Positions 8,814 through 18,106 are shown, counted from the first letter of the stretch. The stretch is 64,000 nt of DNA from Trujillonella endophytica (GCF_019799905.1 NZ_JABGCI010000002.1:372001-436000), one strand, 5' to 3'. The notes: generated from the sequence alone by a model not told the origin. Numbers and translations: made by a program.

Positions 8814-10070
8814 TCACTGCTGCGCCGCCCGGAAGTGCTCCCACGCCGGCGCCGGCGCCGGCAGCGACACCACGTTGTCGGGCAGCGTCACCGGGGCGGC
8901 GCTCGCGACGGACGGCAGGTCGGCCGCGGTGGGCCGCCGGCGTCCCGAGGGACGGCGCTCCGGGAAGGCGCGGGTGGCCAGCGACCGGGCCAGCTCCTCG
9001 TAACCGGCGGCGACCTGGTCCCAGTCGTAGCCCCGGGCCAGCTCGCGGGAGCGGCGGCCGTCGCGGGCGGCACCGGCGGGGTCGGCCTCGACGCCGGCGA
9101 TCTCGCGGGCGACGTCCTCCGGGGTGCTGAAGAACCGGCCCGCGTCGGCGATGACCTCGCGGTTGAACGAGCAGTCGAACGCGGTCACCGCCGCGCCGGC
9201 GCCGATGGCGCGCAGCAGGGAGGGGTTCGTCCCGCCCACGGAGTGGCCGTGCAGGTAGGTGGCACTGTGGGCGTAGAGCTGGTCCAGCAGCTCCTGGTCC
9301 CACACCCCGCCGAGAAAACGCACCCGGTCGTCGGCCAGGGAGTGCACCCGGCGGGTGTACTCGTCGGCGTAGGGCGCGGAGCCGACGACCACCAGCGGCT
9401 TGGTCGCCTCGCTGCGCACGTACCCGTCGACGATGAGGTCGACGTGGTTCTCCGGCTCGAACCGGGCCACCACCAGGTGGTAGCCGCCGGGCTCGAGGCC
9501 CAGCTCGGCGAGCTTGTGTTCCCCGGGCTCGATGATCGGGGCGCCGTAGGTCAGCAGCGTCGTCGGGGCGCCGAAGGCGTCCGTGTAGTAGTCGGCGATG
9601 CCCTGCGCGTCGGCGATGAGGGCGTCGGACCACCGCACGGCCAGGCTCTCGGCCATCCGGTAGTACCGCCGTCCGGCGCCGCCCCACTTGGCCCGCTTCC
9701 ACTCCAGGCCGTCGACGTGCGTCGCGACCGGGATCCGGGCGGCGCGCAGCACCGGCAGCAGCGGCGAGTTGGCCGCGTTGAAGACGAAGGCGGCGTCGGT
9801 GCGGCGGGTGACCAGGTGGCGGACCGAGAGCGCCGTGTGGCTGAGGGTCTCCAGCGACCGCCTGCGCGCGGCCGGCAGGTGGACCAGCTCCATGCCGAGG
9901 TGCTCGGCCGGCGGCGGCTCGGTCTCGCCGGGGACCGTCCGGCAGTACACGACGACGCGGTGCCCCGTGTCGGCGAGCCGCCGGCCGATCTCCTCCACGG
10001 CGGTCTCGAAGCCGCCGTACCGCGCGGGGACGCCTCGCGTCCCCACCATGGCGATGCTCATGCGGTCCAT
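8814..10070 (-). CDS. DUF1972-type family 4 glycosyltransferase
   Basis: The N terminus reads SIAMVGTRGVPARYGGFETA, the hallmark of DUF1972 glycosyltransferases (rhamnosyl- or glucosyltransferases of exopolysaccharide clusters), followed by a GT-B C-terminal half with YGAPI, VVARFEPENH and HSVGGTNPSLLRA. The last supplies the conserved nucleotide-sugar-binding glutamate-type loop region in modified form. About 418 residues. I start at the ATG at 10070; a GTG at 10103 and an ATG at 10061 are in frame and no SD is strong. It acts at the cytoplasmic face, adding a sugar from an activated donor to a lipid-linked intermediate. Its neighbour upstream on the strand is the initiating glycosylphosphotransferase. 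Confidence 0.88.
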   Translation of the reverse strand: MDRMSIAMVGTRGVPARYGGFETAVEEIGRRLADTGHRVVVYCRTVPGETEPPPAEHLGMELVHLPAARRRSLETLSHTALSVRHLVTRRTDAAFVFNAANSPLLPVLRAARIPVATHVDGLEWKRAKWGGAGRRYYRMAESLAVRWSDALIADAQGIADYYTDAFGAPTTLLTYGAPIIEPGEHKLAELGLEPGGYHLVVARFEPENHVDLIVDGYVRSEATKPLVVVGSAPYADEYTRRVHSLADDRVRFLGGVWDQELLDQLYAHSATYLHGHSVGGTNPSLLRAIGAGAAVTAFDCSFNREVIADAGRFFSTPEDVAREIAGVEADPAGAARDGRRSRELARGYDWDQVAAGYEELARSLATRAFPERRPSGRRRPTAADLPSVASAAPVTLPDNVVSLPAPAPAWEHFRAAQQ

Positions 10071-10141
10071 CGGGAGTCCGTTCGTCGCAGAACCAGTCCC
10101 CACCTGATCGGCAGAGGCGTTCCCATCCTGAAGACGCAGGT

Positions 10142-10182
10142 CGCGGCGGTCGTCCCCCCGGAGGGTGAGGATGACCGCCGCG
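10142..10182. terminator. 14-bp hairpin downstream of glycosylphosphotransferase gene
   Basis: Arms 10142-10155 and 10169-10182 pair over 14 bp with one G-T. It follows the minus-strand stop at 10206 by 24 bp and precedes the glycosyltransferase gene, so the two exopolysaccharide genes may be separately transcribed. Confidence 0.65.
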
Positions 10183-10205
10183 ACCGTGACCCTGAGTCGT
10201 GACCG

Positions 10206-11699
10206 TCAGTAGGCGCCGGAGCGGCTGAGCACCGCGCGGAACGTCTTGGCGAGGATCAGCAGGTCCATCGCCATCGACCAGTTCTCCACGTACCGCAGGT
10301 CCAGGCGCACGGCCTCCTCCCACGGCAGGTCGCTGCGGCCGGAGATCTGCCACAGCCCGGTGAGCCCCGGCTTGACCAGGAGACGCCGGCTGATCTGGCT
10401 GTCGTAGCGGGCGACCTCGCCGGGCAGCGGCGGGCGCGGCCCGACCAGGGACATGGACCCGCCCAGGACGTTCAGCAGCTGGGGCAGCTCGTCCAGCGAC
10501 AGCCGCCGCAGCAGGCGCCCGACCGGGGTGACCCGCGGGTCGGTGCGCATCTTGAACAGCAGACCGTCGGAGATGTTGTCGGCGGTGAGCGCCTCCAGCT
10601 GCCGGTCGGCGTCGACGACCATGCTGCGGAACTTCAGCATCGTGAAGGTGCGGCCGTTCACGCCCACCCGCTCCTGGCGGTACAGCACCGGACCGGGGCT
10701 GCCCAGCCGGACGGCCAGGGCGAGGCCGAGCAGGACGGGCGCGAGCAGCAGCAGCGCGAGGCCGGCCACGGTGCGGTCCAGGCCGCCCTTGACCACGCGG
10801 CGCCAGCCCTCGAACCGCGGCTGCTCGACGGCGAGCAGCGGGAGGCCCTCGAAGGGACGGATGTGCAGCCGGGGGCCGGCGACCTCGATGAGGCCGGGCG
10901 CAACGAGCAGCTCGATGCCGGTGCCCTCCAGCTGCCAGGACAGCTGGCGCAGGTACTGGGCGGCGGTCTCGCTGGCGGAGGTCACCGCGATCGTCTCGGC
11001 GCCGAACCTGCCCGCCATGTCCACGACGTCATCGAGGCCACCGACGGGCACGCCCAGCGACGAGGCGACCCGGTCACGGTCGGCGGGGGTGACGCAGGCG
11101 GCGACGACGTCCATGCCGGCGAAGCGCTCGCGGCGCACCCGGTCGACCAGCTCCAGCACCGCGCCGCCCCGGCCGACGACGATGACCCGGGTCGTGCAGG
11201 AACCGCCGGCCCGCAGCGCACGCAGCCAGCAGCGGGCTGCGAACCGGATCGCGAGGGTGGCCACCGTCAGCACCGGGACGGCGACCACGACGAGGCCGCG
11301 GGAGAGGTCGAGGGCGGCGGCGTAGGAGACCAGGCCCAGCGCGGCCAGCAGCAGGAGGCCGGCGCGGCCGACCTGGTGGTACTCGTCGCTGCCGGTGCCG
11401 AAGACCCGCTCGGAGTAGGCCCCGGTGGCGGCGAGCAGCAGCGGCCACGCGACGACGAGCCCGACGGCGGCCCAGAACAGCGGCTGCGCGAGCGTCAGCG
11501 ACTCGCGGTGCGACGCCAGGACCGCACCGCCGGCGACCGCGGCGGCGAGGGACTCGATGCCGACCAGCGCGAGGGCGTACCGGCGCACCCACGCCGGCGG
11601 AGTACGGCGGACGACGGCCCGTGGCGCGAGCCGCACCCCCGGGGCGACCGCCTGCACGGACGCTGAACCCAGTCTGACCTGGTCGTGATCGAGTAGCAC
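10206..11699 (-). CDS. Polyprenyl glycosylphosphotransferase (exopolysaccharide initiation)
   Basis: About 497 aa. There are four or five N-terminal membrane helices, a Rossmann-like middle (RVIVVGRGGAVLELVDRV), another helix near residue 310, and the C-terminal bacterial sugar transferase domain with YRQERVG, FRSMVVDAD, RLLRRLSLDELPQLLNVL, SLVGPRPPLPGE and KPGLTGLWQISGRSD. This is the WbaP/CpsE architecture: transfer of a hexose-1-phosphate from a UDP-sugar to undecaprenyl phosphate at the inner leaflet, the first step of polymer assembly. The GTG at 11699 is preferred because GGGGGGA precedes it; the longest open frame would begin at the GTG at 11726. Confidence 0.92.
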   Translation of the reverse strand: MLLDHDQVRLGSASVQAVAPGVRLAPRAVVRRTPPAWVRRYALALVGIESLAAAVAGGAVLASHRESLTLAQPLFWAAVGLVVAWPLLLAATGAYSERVFGTGSDEYHQVGRAGLLLLAALGLVSYAAALDLSRGLVVVAVPVLTVATLAIRFAARCWLRALRAGGSCTTRVIVVGRGGAVLELVDRVRRERFAGMDVVAACVTPADRDRVASSLGVPVGGLDDVVDMAGRFGAETIAVTSASETAAQYLRQLSWQLEGTGIELLVAPGLIEVAGPRLHIRPFEGLPLLAVEQPRFEGWRRVVKGGLDRTVAGLALLLLAPVLLGLALAVRLGSPGPVLYRQERVGVNGRTFTMLKFRSMVVDADRQLEALTADNISDGLLFKMRTDPRVTPVGRLLRRLSLDELPQLLNVLGGSMSLVGPRPPLPGEVARYDSQISRRLLVKPGLTGLWQISGRSDLPWEEAVRLDLRYVENWSMAMDLLILAKTFRAVLSRSGAY

Positions 11700-11906
11700 G
11701 GTTCCCCCCGGACACCGACGTGACACTGTGTGGCCGGAGTGCCCTGGCTACTCGTCCCTGACTTGCAGGTTCGCGTACGCCGGCGCCTCCGCACCACCGA
11801 GGACACTCACAGTCGGTGACGGGTGGGTCAACACGCACCGTGACCGTTCACTCCGAAGAGGGCAGGAATCGGTCACCCGGCGGGTACGCAGCGTGACAAC
11901 GGCGCG

Positions 11907-12476
11907 TCAGGTGCGCGGGTGCACCAGGTTCTGCGCGGCCTCGAGGCCGCGCGACAGCAGCTCCTCGGTGGCGTCGGCCGCCTCCGCGATCAGCAGGTCG
12001 AGCTCCTTGCGCTCGGTCGCGGAGAAGTCCTTGAGCACGAAGTCCGCCGCGTCCTGCCGGCCGGGCGGACGGCCGATGCCCACCCGCACGCGGAGGTAGT
12101 CCCGGGTGCCGGTCGACCGGCTGATCGAGCGCAGGCCGTTGTGGCCGCCCTCGCCCCCGCCGCGCTTGAGCCGCACGGCGGCGAAGGGGATGTCGAGCTC
12201 GTCGTGCAGCACGACGAGGTCGTCGACGGCGATCTTCGAGTAGTCGAGCAGCCCGCGGACGGGACCGCCGGACTCGTTCATGTAGCAGGTGGGCCGGGCC
12301 AGGACGACGCGTCGTCCGCCCAGCCGGCCCTCGCCGACCACCGCGCGCGACCGGGCGCCCTTGCCCGGGGACAGCTTCACGCCCGCGCGGGCGGCCAGCT
12401 CGTCGAGCACCATCGCGCCGACGTTGTGCCGGTTGCCGGCGTAGCCGGGACCCGGGTTGCCGAGTCCCACCAGCAG
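11907..12476 (-). CDS. pth: Peptidyl-tRNA hydrolase, apparently CTG-initiated
   Basis: Pth signature [17 protein letters not shown] at the N terminus (catalytic His in RHNVG), [15 protein letters not shown] and [13 protein letters not shown] are all present. The enzyme releases peptides from peptidyl-tRNA in the cytosol. The frame contains no ATG, and the only GTG (12470) falls inside the first beta strand (LLVGLGN). A CTG at 12476 has GAGGGG at 6 nt and yields an N terminus of normal Pth shape (189 aa against 194 in E. coli), so I place the start there. A CTG at 12554, with GAGG 6 nt upstream, is the long alternative but would run through the strong hairpin at 12503-12537. The order rplY-pth is conserved in many bacteria. 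Confidence 0.9.
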   Translation of the reverse strand: MLVGLGNPGPGYAGNRHNVGAMVLDELAARAGVKLSPGKGARSRAVVGEGRLGGRRVVLARPTCYMNESGGPVRGLLDYSKIAVDDLVVLHDELDIPFAAVRLKRGGGEGGHNGLRSISRSTGTRDYLRVRVGIGRPPGRQDAADFVLKDFSATERKELDLLIAEAADATEELLSRGLEAAQNLVHPRT

Positions 12477-12502
12477 GAAGGGCCCCTCGGACGGCGGGGA
12501 CG

Positions 12503-12537
12503 CCGCAGGGGCGCCGGCGGTGCCGGCGCCCCTGCGG
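12503..12537. terminator. 16-bp hairpin between rplY and pth
   Basis: Arms 12503-12518 and 12522-12537 are perfectly complementary with a 3-nt loop. It sits between the rplY stop (12563) and the inferred pth start (12476). It could terminate or attenuate read-through from rplY into pth. Confidence 0.65.
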
Positions 12538-12562
12538 GTCGTGCTCTCGGTCAGCGGATGCC

Positions 12563-13264
12563 TCAGCTGTTCTCGGCGGCGTCCATCGACTCGCCACTGC
12601 CCTGGTCCTGCGGCTCGGGGACGACGTCGCCCTCGCCGGCCGCGGCGTCCGCGTCGGACTCGTCGCGCTCGATGCCGGCCTCGGCCTCGGCCTCGGCGAG
12701 CTCGGCCTCGAGGGCCTCGGCCGTCGGGGCGCCCAGGAAGCCGATCACGAGCGCCTCGGGGTCGCTGATCAGCGTGGCGCCGACCGGCAGGACCAGGTCG
12801 CCGGCGGTGATGTTCTGGCCGGCAGTGCGGCCGGTGACGTCGACCTCGATGCTGTCGGGCAGACGCGTGGCGTCGGCCTCGATCGAGACGGCGTTCATCT
12901 GGTGGTTCGGGATCGAGTCGATCCCCGGCTCGCCCACGATGACGATCGGCACCTCGACGGTCTGCTTCTCGCCGCGGCGGACGGTCAGCAGGTCGACGTG
13001 CTCGTGCGTCCGGGTCAGCGGGTCGCGCTGCACGGCCTTGGTGAGGGCCAGGTGCTCCGCGCCGTCGAGCTCGATGGTGATGAGGGCGTTGCCACCACCG
13101 TTGCGCAGGATCGCGGCGAACTCGCGGGCCGGCAGTGACAGGTGGACGACGTCCTGGCCGTGCCCGTACAGGACGGCGGGGACGCGGCCGGCACGGCGCG
13201 TGCGGCGGGCACTGCCCTTGCCGAACTCGGTGCGGGCCTCGGCGACGAGGCGGTAGTCAGCCAC
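12563..13264 (-). CDS. rplY: 50S ribosomal protein L25/general stress protein Ctc
   Basis: The N-terminal L25 domain ([25 protein letters not shown]) and the C-terminal TL5/Ctc beta domain ([19 protein letters not shown]) are both present, with an acidic Glu/Ala-rich tail (residues about 185-233), the usual long Ctc form. It binds 5S rRNA on the large subunit. Start is the GTG at 13264 with GGAG about 9 nt upstream. It is followed by pth on the same strand. Length 233 aa is within the family range. Confidence 0.95.
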   Translation of the reverse strand: MADYRLVAEARTEFGKGSARRTRRAGRVPAVLYGHGQDVVHLSLPAREFAAILRNGGGNALITIELDGAEHLALTKAVQRDPLTRTHEHVDLLTVRRGEKQTVEVPIVIVGEPGIDSIPNHQMNAVSIEADATRLPDSIEVDVTGRTAGQNITAGDLVLPVGATLISDPEALVIGFLGAPTAEALEAELAEAEAEAGIERDESDADAAAGEGDVVPEPQDQGSGESMDAAENS

Positions 13265-13414
13265 GGTGGTGTGCTCCTAGATCTCGGGTCTGCGGGCCGG
13301 CGCACGCGCACGGCACACCTCGCGGAGCACACGCACGTCGATAACGGAGACGGACAGGCCGCTCCCTCGCCGGGCAGTGCACGAGGTTACCCCACCCCGG
13401 CTGCCGACCGCTTC

Positions 13415-13474
13415 TGCGGTGCTCCTCGCGCTCCTGCGGTGGTGCAGCGCCGCGAGAGCGCGAGAAGCACCGCA
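13415..13474. terminator. 19-bp hairpin downstream of prs
   Basis: Arms 13415-13433 and 13456-13474 pair with a single mismatch around a loop of about 22 nt. The right arm begins 7 bp from the prs stop (13481, minus strand), marking the end of the glmU-prs transcript. Confidence 0.7.
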
Positions 13475-13480
13475 GGAGGC

Positions 13481-14461
13481 TCAGCTGGCGCCGCCGAAGA
13501 GGCTCGTCACGGAGCCGTCCTCGAAGACCTCCTTGATCGCACGGGCGAGCAGCGGCGCGATCGTGAGGACGGTGAGCTTGTCGAACTGGCGCTCGGGCTC
13601 GATGGGCAGCGTGTTGGTGATGACGACCTCGCTGACCCGGCTGTTCTTGAGCCGGTCGACGGCCGGGCCGGAGAGCACGCCGTGGGTCGCCGTGACGATC
13701 ACGTCGGCGGCGCCGGCGTCGAACAGCGTCTCGGCGGCCTTCACGATCGTGCCGCCGGTGTCGATCATGTCGTCGACGATGATGCAGACCCGGCCCTCGA
13801 CCTCGCCGACGACGCGGTTGGCGACGACCTCGTTGGGCTTGAGCGGGTCGCGGGTCTTGTGGATGAAGGCCAGCGGGACGCCGCCGAGCTTGTCGCTCCA
13901 CCGCTCCGAGACGCGGACCCGGCCGGCGTCCGGGGAGACGATCGTGACGTCCCGGCCGGAGCACCGCTCCCGGACGTGGTCGACGAGCAGGTCGAGGGCG
14001 AAGAGGTGGTCGACCGGCCCGTCGAAGAAGCCCTGGATCTGGGCCGTGTGCAGGTCGACCGTCATGAGCCGGTCGGCGCCGGCGGTCTTGAACAGGTCGG
14101 CGACCAGGCGGGCGGAGATCGGCTCGCGGCCGCGGTGCTTCTTGTCCTGGCGCGCGTAGGGGAAGAACGGCGCGACGACGGTGATGCGCTTGGCCGAGGC
14201 CCGCTTGAGCGCGTCGACCATGATCAGCTGTTCCATCAGCCAGGTGTTCAGCGGCGCCGTGTGGCTCTGCACGACGAAGGCGTCGCAGCCGCGCACCGAC
14301 TCCTCGAACCGCACGAACAGCTCGCCGTTGGCGAACTCGTACGAGGCCGTCGGCGTGGGCGTGACCCCGAGGTGACCGGCGATCTCGTCGGTCAGTTCCG
14401 GGAACGCCCGGCCCGAGAAGAGCATGAGGCTCTTGCTGTTTGCCTGCCGGATGACGCTCAT
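13481..14461 (-). CDS. prs: Ribose-phosphate pyrophosphokinase
   Basis: Makes PRPP from ribose 5-phosphate and ATP. The start at the ATG at 14461 gives 326 aa, normal for class I PRPP synthetases. Motifs seen: FANGELFVRF, FFPYARQDKKHRGREPISA (ATP site), VDLHTAQIQGFFDGPVDHL, and the PRPP loop VDDMIDTGGTIVKAAE. An open frame extends further upstream but lies inside glmU. The stop of glmU is 13 bp before this start, so glmU-prs is an operon coupling nucleotide and UDP-GlcNAc precursor supply. Confidence 0.97.
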   Translation of the reverse strand: MSVIRQANSKSLMLFSGRAFPELTDEIAGHLGVTPTPTASYEFANGELFVRFEESVRGCDAFVVQSHTAPLNTWLMEQLIMVDALKRASAKRITVVAPFFPYARQDKKHRGREPISARLVADLFKTAGADRLMTVDLHTAQIQGFFDGPVDHLFALDLLVDHVRERCSGRDVTIVSPDAGRVRVSERWSDKLGGVPLAFIHKTRDPLKPNEVVANRVVGEVEGRVCIIVDDMIDTGGTIVKAAETLFDAGAADVIVTATHGVLSGPAVDRLKNSRVSEVVITNTLPIEPERQFDKLTVLTIAPLLARAIKEVFEDGSVTSLFGGAS

Positions 14462-14474
14462 CGGATCGATGCCC

Positions 14475-16016
14475 CTACTGGTCGAGATCAGTTCCGGGAG
14501 CCGCGGATCGGCTCTCGTCGGTCCGGGGTCGAGTGTCTGCCGCGTTCGCGGTACCTGCATCCCCGGCCGCCGCTGCGGCCTGCGCGGCAGCGGAGCCCGG
14601 GCGGCGGCGGCGAACCCAGCCTGCCACATTGCGCTGCTTCGCCCGCGCGACGGCCATGGCCCCCGGGGGGACGTCGTCGGTGATCACCGAACCCGCGGCG
14701 GTGTAGGCGCCGTCGCCCACAGTGACGGGAGCCACGAGCATCGTGTCCGAGCCGATCCGGACGTGGTCCCCGATCGTCGTCCGGTGCTTGGCGACGCCGT
14801 CGTAGTTCACGAACACGGTCGCCGCACCGACGTTGGAGCCGGTGCCGATCGTGGCGTCCCCCACGTACGACAGGTGCGGGATCTTGGAGTCCTCCCCCAC
14901 CTCGACGTTCTTCGTCTCGACGAACCCGCCGACCTTGGCGCCGCGCGCGAGCCGGGTGCCCGGCCGCAGGTAGCTGAACGGCCCCACGGTGGCCGCGGGG
15001 CCGACGACGGCGCGGGAGCAGTGCGAGCGGACGACGGAGGCGCCCTCCCCCACCTCGCAGTCGGTCAGGGTGGTGTCCGGCCCGACGACGGCGCCGCCCG
15101 CGACCCGCGTCGTCCCGAGCAGCTGGGTGCCCGGCTGCAGGACGGCGTCCGCCCCGACGGTCACGGTCACGTCCACCCACGTCGTGGCCGGGTCGACGAC
15201 GGTGACGCCGGCGACCATGAGCGCGTCGAGCACCCGGTCGTTGAGCACGCGGCGCCGGGCGGCCAGCTCACGGCGGTCGTTGCAGCCCAGCACGTCGACC
15301 GGGTCCTCGGCGCGCACGGCCGCGACCGGCGCGCCGCCGTGCACCAGCGGGGCGAGGGCGTCGGTGAGGTACTGCTCCCCCTGGGCGTTCTCCGTCGGCA
15401 GACCGGCGAGCACCCGGCGCAGGGTGCCCGCGTTGGCGACGTAGACACCGGCGTTGACCTCGCGGATCGCCCGCTGCTCGTCGGTGGCGTCGCGCTCCTC
15501 GACGATGGCCCGCGGCCGGCCCGCCTCGTCGCGGATGATCCGGCCCAGCCCGGTCGGGTCGTCGACCTCTGCCGTGAGGACGGTGAAGACGCTGCCCGCC
15601 TCGGAGTGCGCGGCGACCAGGGCGGCGAGGGTGCCGGCGGTCAGCAGCGGCGAGTCCCCGTTGCAGACGAGCACCGGGCCCTCGAGGTCCGGGACGGCGT
15701 CCAGCGCGACCTGGGCGGCGTGGCCGGAGCCGCGCTGCTCCTCCTGCACCACCGGCCGGGCGGCGGGCGCGACGGCCGACAGGTGCTCGACGACCGCCTC
15801 GCGGCCGGCGCCCACGACGACCACCGTGGTGCCGGCGCCCAGCGGGGCGGCGGCCGCCAGCACGTGCCCGAGCATGCTGCGCCCGCCCAGGGCGTGCAGC
15901 ACCTTCGGGGTGGCCGAGCGCATGCGGGTGCCCTGCCCGGCGGCGAGCACGACGACGGCGGCGACGGCAGCGGGCGGGGCGTCGGTGTGGTCGGTTCCCG
16001 GCTGGGGCTGGCTCAC
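14475..16016 (-). CDS. glmU: Bifunctional UDP-GlcNAc pyrophosphorylase/GlcN-1-P acetyltransferase
   Basis: The N-terminal pyrophosphorylase domain carries LAAGQGTRMRSATPKVLH and LVCNGDSPLL. The C-terminal left-handed beta-helix carries ATIGTGSNVGAATVFVNYDG and acetyl-CoA site residues. It produces UDP-GlcNAc for peptidoglycan and other glycans. Start is the GTG at 16016, with AGGAG 5 nt upstream (513 aa). The C terminus has an Ala-rich extension of about 40 residues beyond the helix, as in other actinobacterial GlmU. A tRNA-Gln gene sits immediately upstream on the same strand, and prs follows. Confidence 0.96.
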   Translation of the reverse strand: MSQPQPGTDHTDAPPAAVAAVVVLAAGQGTRMRSATPKVLHALGGRSMLGHVLAAAAPLGAGTTVVVVGAGREAVVEHLSAVAPAARPVVQEEQRGSGHAAQVALDAVPDLEGPVLVCNGDSPLLTAGTLAALVAAHSEAGSVFTVLTAEVDDPTGLGRIIRDEAGRPRAIVEERDATDEQRAIREVNAGVYVANAGTLRRVLAGLPTENAQGEQYLTDALAPLVHGGAPVAAVRAEDPVDVLGCNDRRELAARRRVLNDRVLDALMVAGVTVVDPATTWVDVTVTVGADAVLQPGTQLLGTTRVAGGAVVGPDTTLTDCEVGEGASVVRSHCSRAVVGPAATVGPFSYLRPGTRLARGAKVGGFVETKNVEVGEDSKIPHLSYVGDATIGTGSNVGAATVFVNYDGVAKHRTTIGDHVRIGSDTMLVAPVTVGDGAYTAAGSVITDDVPPGAMAVARAKQRNVAGWVRRRRPGSAAAQAAAAAGDAGTANAADTRPRTDESRSAAPGTDLDQ

Positions 16017-16072
16017 GGATCTCCTCGGACGGGCGGCGGGGACGCGCCGGCCGAGCGCTCGCGGCGACGCTG

Positions 16073-16145
16073 CTGGGGGACTCGGACTCGAACCGAGACT
16101 GCACGGCTCCAAAGGCCGGCGGGCTGCCGATTACCCCATCCCCCA
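16073..16145 (-). tRNA. tRNA-Gln (anticodon TTG)
   Basis: The minus-strand transcript begins TGGGGGA and ends TCCCCCAG, forming a 7-bp acceptor stem. The T-loop is GGTTCGAGTCC and the anticodon loop is CTTTGGA (UUG, reads CAA/CAG). CCA is not encoded. It is 73 nt and lies 57 bp upstream of glmU. Confidence 0.93.
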
Positions 16146-16294
16146 TCCGGGCGCCGGCGGCGCTCCGGGGCGCCGGACGTCGGCGCCACGGGCAGCCTAG
16201 TGAACGGACGCCGGCACCCGGGCGCACCGAGCAGGGCCGAGCGGCCCACCTGCACGTTCCCGCTCCACCCGGCGGGGTCGGCTACGGGCACGTA

Positions 16295-16312
16295 GGTTAC
16301 GGAGTCGTAACC
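16295..16312. promoter_or_regulatory. Palindromic operator candidate upstream of the desaturase
   Basis: ggttacg-gagt-cgtaacc is a perfect palindrome with 7-bp arms, 56 bp before the desaturase start. TTACG..CGTAA palindromes are typical TetR-family operators, and a TetR gene follows the desaturase, so it may be that regulator's target. Inferred from sequence form and position only. Confidence 0.55.
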
Positions 16313-16367
16313 ACGGTCGGAGACGCTGCGGCGATCGACCGGCACGACATCGCCCCTGGAGGCTCCC

Positions 16368-17366
16368 CTGTCCGCTCCCGCCCTCACCCGGCCCACGGCC
16401 CCCGTGCGTACGGCCGACCCGGACGCCGGCCTGCCGGCCACCGCCTACGGCAAGGAGAAGGGCGCGTTCGAACAGTTCGTGCTCTACGTCTTCGTGATCG
16501 TGCCGTTCCTCGCCGTCGCCGCGATCGTGCCGGTCGTGTGGGGCTGGGGGTTGTCCTGGCTGGACCTCGGACTCCTCGTCGGCTTCTACTTCGTCCCGCT
16601 GCTGGGCGTGACCGTCGGATACCACCGGTACTTCACGCACGGCTCGTTCAAGGCCGGCAAGCCGCTGCGCTACGCCATGGCGATCATCGGCTGCATGGCC
16701 ATCCAGGGCCCCGTCGTCCAGTGGGTCGCCGACCACCGCCGGCACCACGCGTTCTCCGACCGTGAGGGCGACCCGCACTCCCCGTGGCGGTACGGCACGG
16801 ACTCGCGGTCCCTGGTCAAGGGCATGTGGCACGCGCACCTCGGCTGGCTGTTCGACCGCCGGCAGAGCAACGCCGAGCGCTACGCCCCGGACCTGCTCAA
16901 GGACAAGGGCCTGAAGGTCGTCAGCCGCCTGTTCGTCGTCTGGGCGTTCCTCAGCCTGGCGCTGCCCGCCGCCATCGGCGGACTGGTCACCGGCTCGTGG
17001 GCCGGCGCGCTCTCGGCCTTCTTCTGGGCGGGTCTCGTCCGGACGTTCCTCCTGCACCACGTCACCTGGTCGGTCAACTCGATCTGCCACGTGATCGGCA
17101 CGCGGCCCTTCACCTCCCGGGACCGCGCCACCAACGTCTGGCCGCTGGCGGTCCTCAGCGGCGGCGAGTCGTGGCACAACCTGCACCACGTCGACCCCAC
17201 CTCCGCCCGGCACGGCGTGCTCCGCGGCCAGGTCGACATGAGCGCCCGGGTCATCTGGGTGTTCGAGAAGCTGGGCTGGGCGCGCAACGTCAAGTGGCCC
17301 GACCCCGTGCGCCTGGCGGCCAAGCGCCACACCCCCGTCCGCGCCCCGGTCCAGGCAGCCGGCTGA
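16368..17366 (+). CDS. Acyl-CoA desaturase (membrane delta-9 type), CTG start inferred
   Basis: Three histidine boxes typical of membrane di-iron desaturases are present: HRYFTH, HRRHH and HNLHH. There are four hydrophobic helices around them. It introduces a cis double bond into saturated acyl-CoA, as in DesA3/stearoyl-CoA desaturase. The usual start choice would be the GTG at 16404, which has no SD. A CTG at 16368, in frame, has a perfect GGAGG 5 nt upstream and adds SAPALTRPTAPV, so I place the start there (332 aa). A palindromic operator candidate lies upstream and a TetR regulator downstream, suggesting fatty-acid-responsive control. Confidence 0.9.
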   Translation: MSAPALTRPTAPVRTADPDAGLPATAYGKEKGAFEQFVLYVFVIVPFLAVAAIVPVVWGWGLSWLDLGLLVGFYFVPLLGVTVGYHRYFTHGSFKAGKPLRYAMAIIGCMAIQGPVVQWVADHRRHHAFSDREGDPHSPWRYGTDSRSLVKGMWHAHLGWLFDRRQSNAERYAPDLLKDKGLKVVSRLFVVWAFLSLALPAAIGGLVTGSWAGALSAFFWAGLVRTFLLHHVTWSVNSICHVIGTRPFTSRDRATNVWPLAVLSGGESWHNLHHVDPTSARHGVLRGQVDMSARVIWVFEKLGWARNVKWPDPVRLAAKRHTPVRAPVQAAG

Positions 17367-17440
17367 GCACGGCCGCCGACCTCCCGCCGCCCGGGCGACC
17401 CGCATCCGCCGGGTCGCCCGGGCCCCGGCGTCCCGCGGGG

Positions 17441-18070
17441 GTGCCGGCCGTCGTCCGCACCCGGCCGCGCGTGCGGATGACCGGAGCCCAGCGCCGGCAG
17501 CAGCTGATCGACGTCGGCCGGGAGCTGTTCGGCCAGCGGGGCTACGAGGCCACCTCCATCGAGGAGCTGGCCGCGCGCGCGTCGGTGAGCAAGCCGGTCG
17601 TCTACGGCCACTTCGGCGGCAAGGAGGGCCTCTACGCCGTCGTCGTCGAGCAGGAGATGCGCCGGCTGCTCGACCGGTTCACCGCCGCGCTGTCCTCCGG
17701 CGGCCACCCCCGCGAGCTGCTCGAGCGCGCCGCCCTGGTGCTCCTGGACTACATCGAGGAGGACACCGACGGCTTCCGGATCCTCACCCGGGACTCACCC
17801 ATCACCGACGCGGCGGGGCACTACTCCTCGCTGCTCGGCGAGGCCGCCCACGAGGTCGAGCACCTGCTGGCCTCGCACTTCGGGCAGAACGGCTACGACC
17901 CCCGGCTCGCCGGCCTCTACAGCCAGGCGCTGGTCGGCATGGTCGCGCTCGTCGGCGCCTGGTGGCTGGAGGACCGGTCCCGCGGCAAGCGTGAGGTCGC
18001 CGCGCACCTGGTCAACCTCGCCTGGAACGGCATGGGGCACCTGGAACCCCGCCCACGCCTCACCGATTAG
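17441..18070 (+). CDS. TetR/AcrR-family transcriptional regulator
   Basis: About 209 aa. N-terminal HTH: RRQQLIDVGRELFGQRGYEA followed by SIEELAARASVSKPVVYGHF, the TetR recognition pattern; the C-terminal helical ligand domain includes a TetR_C type WWLEDRSRGKREVA. I start at the GTG at 17441; in-frame alternatives are the GTG at 17471 and the ATG at 17477, none with a clean SD. It follows the desaturase by 75 bp on the same strand and probably regulates it. Related regulators sense acyl-CoA, but the ligand cannot be read from sequence. Confidence 0.88.
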   Translation: MPAVVRTRPRVRMTGAQRRQQLIDVGRELFGQRGYEATSIEELAARASVSKPVVYGHFGGKEGLYAVVVEQEMRRLLDRFTAALSSGGHPRELLERAALVLLDYIEEDTDGFRILTRDSPITDAAGHYSSLLGEAAHEVEHLLASHFGQNGYDPRLAGLYSQALVGMVALVGAWWLEDRSRGKREVAAHLVNLAWNGMGHLEPRPRLTD

Positions 18071-18106
18071 CTCTCCGGCCCCCCCGACGAGACCTGACCT
18101 CTCGAC

